Assembly: GCF_024494685.1 (NCBI RefSeq)
Contig: NZ_JANHDM010000005.1
Coordinates: forward strand, 140,397-204,396
Reading direction: 5' to 3'
DNA length: 64,000 nucleotides
Source of the DNA: Halorubrum rubrum
GTDB lineage: Archaea; Halobacteriota; Halobacteria; Halobacteriales; Haloferacaceae
Below, one piece after another: positions 61,275 through 64,000 of the stretch (its first letter is position 1; every line of letters starts with the position of its first letter). Position numbers and translations under genes: made by a program. Under the pieces are notes generated by a model that was not told the origin of the DNA, did no database searches, and worked only from the letters and a program-made list of their open reading frames with translations.

Positions 61275-62117
61275 ATGATCGACGAGACGGTCGCCGAGAT
61301 CCGGGCGATGCGGACCCACAGCACCTCCGCGGTGGCCGTGAAGGCGACGGAGTCGCTCGCGGAACTGCTCGACCGCGAGTACGTCACCGTCGACGAGTTC
61401 GAGCGCGACCTCGAACACAACGCGGGCGTGTTACGGCGGTCGAATCCCTCCCACGCCGCGCTCCACAACGCGATGCGCGAGGTCGAGCGGTCGATCGTCG
61501 GCGAGCCGACCACGGTCGAGGGCGCGAAACAGCTCTTGGAGGACGTGATCGACCGCGTCGTCGAGGACGTCGAGACCTCGAAGGCGGCCGCCGCGGCCAA
61601 CGCCGCGGAGCGGATCGTCGACGGCGACACGCTTCTCGTCCACGACTACTCCACGACCGTCCTCGAGTCCATCGAGACCGCCGCGAGCGACGGCGCGCAC
61701 CTGACGGTGTACGTGACCGAGGCGCGCCCGCGGACGCTCGGCCGGAAGACCGCGCGCGCGCTCGCCGGGATGGACCGCGTCGACGCGCGGATGGTCGTCG
61801 ACGGCGCGATGGGCTACGCCCTCCGCGACTGCGACCGCGTCCTGCTCGGGATCACGTGTATCACCGGCGGCACCTACTACAACCGGGTCGGGACCTTCCC
61901 GCTCGTCGTGACCGCCCGCGAGCTCGGCGTCCCCGTCACCGCGGTCGGTTCCGGCGCCAAGACGATCGAGGAGTTCCGGTTCGAGAACGAGTTCCGCGAC
62001 GCCGTGGAGGTGATGCGCGAGCCGGTCGAGGACGTCGAGATCGAGAACCCCAGCTACGACGCGACCCCCGTCGGAATGATCGACACCGTGATCACCGACG
62101 ACGGCGTCAGGGAGTGA
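61275..62117 (+). CDS. eIF2B-alpha-like protein (ribose-1,5-bisphosphate-isomerase-related)
   Basis: The 280-residue protein is eIF2B/MtnA-like: SLAELLDREYVTVDEFERDL, VHDYSTTVLESIETAASDG, VTEARPRTLGRKTARALAGM and VLLGITCITGGTYYNRVGTF. In ribose-1,5-bisphosphate isomerases the last motif carries a catalytic Asp within GADAI-type sequence; here it reads GITCI, and the earlier catalytic Cys is not seen. So isomerase activity is doubtful and the role is unknown. Its stop overlaps the convergent esterase by 11 bp. The ccttttaaccgc box about 27 nt upstream fits a leaderless start. Confidence 0.82.
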   Translation: MIDETVAEIRAMRTHSTSAVAVKATESLAELLDREYVTVDEFERDLEHNAGVLRRSNPSHAALHNAMREVERSIVGEPTTVEGAKQLLEDVIDRVVEDVETSKAAAAANAAERIVDGDTLLVHDYSTTVLESIETAASDGAHLTVYVTEARPRTLGRKTARALAGMDRVDARMVVDGAMGYALRDCDRVLLGITCITGGTYYNRVGTFPLVVTARELGVPVTAVGSGAKTIEEFRFENEFRDAVEVMREPVEDVEIENPSYDATPVGMIDTVITDDGVRE

Positions 62118-62793
62118 GCGCGTCGATCCGGTCACCGATCCGCCCGATCGTCGCCTCCGAGAGCCCGTGACCCGATCCGGGACCGATCCGAACGTCGACG
62201 GCCGCGCCGCCCGCTCCGAGGACCCGAGCCGTCTCGCGGACCCGAGCCGGCGGGACGTGCGGATCCGCCTCGCTCGAGTCGAGCGACACCGGCGTTTCGG
62301 CGAGCGGGGTGCTGGCGTCGCGGTCGCCGTCGACCCCCGCGACCCGCCGCGTCTCGAGGTCCTCGCCCGGCAACGCCGCCGAGGCGACGACGGCCCCGCC
62401 GAACCGCCGCGGTCGGCGACACAGGAACGCCGCGAGGACGCACCCGCCCTGCGAGACGCCGACGAGGAGCGTCCGCTCGGGAGGGATCCCCACGTCGCCC
62501 GCGGCCGCGACCGCGCCGGCGACGCAGTCGACCGCCGAGGACAGAGCGGGCTCGTTGGCGGCGACCGGGGCGTCGTGGCCCGCCGGGAACCAGGTCGACC
62601 GGCGGGCCGCGGGCGCGAGAAGGGTCACGCCCGGCCGGTAGAACTCGTCCGCCAGCCGCACGATCCCCTCGGCGGTCCCCCCGCGGCCGTGGAGGAGGAC
62701 GACCGCGACTTCCGCCGCCGCGGCGGGCGCGCCCCCGACGACGAGCCGGGCGTCGGCGTGCGGGCCCTCGACGTCGGGTAGCGTCCGGGTCAT
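62107..62793 (-). CDS. Phospholipase/carboxylesterase-family hydrolase
   Basis: The 228-residue alpha/beta hydrolase has VVLLHGRGGTAEGIVRLADE (oxyanion loop), LLVGVSQGGCVLAAFLCRRP (nucleophile elbow G-x-S-x-G), then VVASAALPGEDLE and GPGSGHGLSEATIGRI (catalytic His). The Asp is likely in the SEADPHVPPARVRE region. It resembles YpfH-type esterases. Substrate unknown. It lies 17 bp downstream of the VOC gene on the same strand, so both are likely one transcript. Confidence 0.88.
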   Translation of the reverse strand: MTRTLPDVEGPHADARLVVGGAPAAAAEVAVVLLHGRGGTAEGIVRLADEFYRPGVTLLAPAARRSTWFPAGHDAPVAANEPALSSAVDCVAGAVAAAGDVGIPPERTLLVGVSQGGCVLAAFLCRRPRRFGGAVVASAALPGEDLETRRVAGVDGDRDASTPLAETPVSLDSSEADPHVPPARVRETARVLGAGGAAVDVRIGPGSGHGLSEATIGRIGDRIDALTP

Positions 62794-62809
62794 GCCGACG
62801 ACGCTCGGG

Positions 62810-63772
62810 TCACCGCCGACTCGGCGACTCGATCCGCGGCAGCTGCCCCTCGATCAGGTCCCGATCCTCGGCGAACCGGTCCGGGAGGTAGAGGTCGGTC
62901 GCGTGGCCGTCCGCCTCGGGGTCGGCGAGGCCCGGTCCGCGCGGGCCGTCCGGGGTCGGCTCCTCGGTCGCGAGCTCCACGAGGAGCCCGCCGGGGCCGC
63001 GGACGTACAGCGAGTGGAAGAAGTGCCGGTCCTTCACGCGGGAGACCTCGTATCCCCGCTCGCGAAACAGGTCGTGCCAGCCGAGGAGCGCCTCGCGGTC
63101 CGGCATCCGCACCGCGACGTGGTGGAGCGTTCCGGGACCCTCGCGGAGGTACGGCGCGTCCCGGACGAGGAGGTCGACGGCGGTCGCCCGACCGCCCGGC
63201 GCGCGGTACCGGATCCGGTCGTCCGTCTCCGCCTCGTACTCGAAGCCGAGCGTCTCGAGGACGCCCGCGGCACCGTACGGGTCCGTCGGCGTCGCGGCCG
63301 CGCCGTAGACGCCCCGGATCGCGGCCCGCTCCGGAACCGGTCCCCCGGTCCACGGGTCGCCCGCGTCGCCGCTCGCGACGAGTTCGACCGTCGTCCCCGC
63401 AGGGTCCGAGAGACGGAGTCCGCGGTCGCCGAAGCGCTCGTCGGGGCGGAGTCGGTCCGCGTCGATTCCGCGATCCGCCAGCCGATCGCGCCAGTGGTCG
63501 AGCGATCCGGAGGGGATCGCGAGCGAGACCGACTCGTATCCCGGCTTGCCGGGGCGCCCCGGCGCGCCCGTCGGGTCGGGAAAGACGGTGAGGACCGATC
63601 CGGGGCGTCCCTCGCCGGTCCCGAAGTAGAGGTGGTGCTGGAGGCGGTCCTCGTAGTTCACCGTCGTCCGGAGCAGCCGGAGTCCGAGCGTCCCCGCGTA
63701 GAAGTCGACGCTCGCCCCGGCGTCGCCGACGATCCCCGTCACGTGGTGGATGCCCGGCGTCTGTGTGGTCAC
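62810..63772 (-). CDS. VOC-family (ring-cleaving-dioxygenase-like) protein
   Basis: The 320-residue protein has two glyoxalase/VOC domains. The first begins PGIHHVTGIVGDAGASVDFY; the second has TLHHVAVRMPDREALLGWHD and GPGGLLVELATEEP. His and Glu metal ligands are visible in HHV and VELA. The GTG at 63772 (TTQTPGIHHVTG) is chosen, because ccgatatgatcc at about 63792-63803 is about 27 nt upstream. An ATG at 63799 also exists. Enzyme type is fair; substrate unknown. Confidence 0.82.
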   Translation of the reverse strand: MTTQTPGIHHVTGIVGDAGASVDFYAGTLGLRLLRTTVNYEDRLQHHLYFGTGEGRPGSVLTVFPDPTGAPGRPGKPGYESVSLAIPSGSLDHWRDRLADRGIDADRLRPDERFGDRGLRLSDPAGTTVELVASGDAGDPWTGGPVPERAAIRGVYGAAATPTDPYGAAGVLETLGFEYEAETDDRIRYRAPGGRATAVDLLVRDAPYLREGPGTLHHVAVRMPDREALLGWHDLFRERGYEVSRVKDRHFFHSLYVRGPGGLLVELATEEPTPDGPRGPGLADPEADGHATDLYLPDRFAEDRDLIEGQLPRIESPSRR

Positions 63773-63860
63773 GCTCGACGGTTCGACGCGAGGGATCATA
63801 TCGGTGTCGCCCGCCGGACCGCACGTCCCGGCCGCGAGGGAGTTCGGTTCCGGAACCGGG

Positions 63861-64000
63861 AGCCGATGTTCACCGCCTGACAAAGGGTGTCAACCTTAGC
63901 GTGAAGAATGCGGCCGAGCATGGTTGAATTGGTGATTCGAAGATGCTCGACCGCGTGGTTGCGAAAGCACGCGATCAAGAAGTATTTTCGCGTGAAGATA
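63861..64000. other. Lower-GC window end with hairpin and possible new gene
   Basis: From about 63875 the sequence becomes A/T-richer. Segments cggccgagcat (63911-63921) and atgctcgaccg (63943-63953) form an 11-bp inverted repeat with one mismatch. A frame MLDRVVAKARDQEVFSRED opens at 63943 and is cut by the window edge. Confidence 0.4.
63943..64000 (+). CDS. Possible N-terminal fragment of a truncated gene
   Basis: The ATG at 63943 opens MLDRVVAKARDQEVFSRED without a stop before the edge. Its charged helix-like start would suit a haloarchaeal protein, but 19 residues are too few to assign anything. A frame from 63920 (MVELVIRRCS) is the alternative. Confidence 0.3.
   Translation, partial: MLDRVVAKARDQEVFSRED

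Noticed and set aside
63796..63978. Minus-strand 60-codon frame at the window end
   Set aside because: It overlaps the likely promoter of the VOC gene and has no motif; it may still be part of something beyond the window, but I cannot support it.
1..64000. tRNA, rRNA, 7S RNA, RNase P RNA or CRISPR
   Set aside because: I read the intergenic regions and found no TTCRANYC-type T-loop with matching acceptor, no regular spaced direct repeats and no long conserved RNA. A covariance-model search would be decisive.

Overview
The window is about 68% GC and reads as the chromosome of an extremely halophilic archaeon (class Halobacteria). The evidence is very acidic predicted proteins, many leaderless genes with an A/T-rich TATA element about 27 nt before the start codon, and archaeal or haloarchaeal markers: SAMP1, deoxyhypusine synthase, archaeosine synthase ArcS, AglJ, L37e with an Sm-like protein, RNase J with a prenyl synthase, and methenyl-H4MPT cyclohydrolase. 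Halorubrum or a close relative is my inference from protein style and from the repeat family described below; it is not proven.

Layout. 0-7 kb: a truncated gene, a PAC2-family protein, the sugar regulator TrmB, a YdjM-like membrane hydrolase, aroA, an arginase-type ureohydrolase, a small membrane protein and a winged-helix regulator. 7-7.75 kb: a gene-free block with the first copy of a structured dispersed repeat. 7.75-16.3 kb: NDH-2-like dehydrogenase, nucleoside phosphorylase, cytidine deaminase, GNAT, MBL-fold hydrolase, a hypothetical protein, DNA ligase with an internal tandem repeat, and a glutamate-cysteine-ligase-like protein. 16.3-23.6 kb: 7TM histidine kinase, purK, a beta-hydroxyacid dehydrogenase, and a three-gene run with a divergent tubulin/FtsZ-superfamily GTPase. 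23.7-27.9 kb: a cell-surface block (AglJ, VTT protein, GtrA, sulfatase-like protein) that is rich in minisatellites. 28-36.6 kb: stress protein, HerA-like ATPase, PfkB kinase, LLM oxidoreductase, ribosomal L11, and a TetR-MFS efflux operon with a perfect palindromic operator.

36.8-47.4 kb: cold-shock protein, sdhCDBA, a small HTH protein behind a palindrome, a divergent uracil-DNA-glycosylase-like protein, a potassium channel divergent from two membrane TrkA_C proteins, SAMP1 and deoxyhypusine synthase. 47.4-47.7 kb: the second, inverted copy of the structured repeat. 47.8-54.3 kb: LLM oxidoreductase, L37e-Lsm operon, RNase J-GGPP synthase operon, two membrane proteins in a lower-GC patch, and an orphan tungstate-type binding lipoprotein. 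54.4-64 kb: ArcS, NTF2-like/PhoU-TrkA_C pair, mch, aminotransferase, eIF2B-like protein, esterase, VOC-domain protein and a low-GC end.

Functional links: pyrimidine nucleoside salvage (cdd, phosphorylase), the respiratory chain (NDH-2, Sdh), N-glycosylation, K+ handling through TrkA_C proteins at two loci, and translation or RNA processing (L11, L37e, Lsm, RNase J, Dhs, ArcS). I see no tRNA, rRNA, CRISPR array or intact insertion sequence. The most unusual feature is the pair of inverted repeat elements at 7.2-7.5 kb and 47.5-47.7 kb. They share conserved boxes around a hairpin that shows a compensatory base-pair change.
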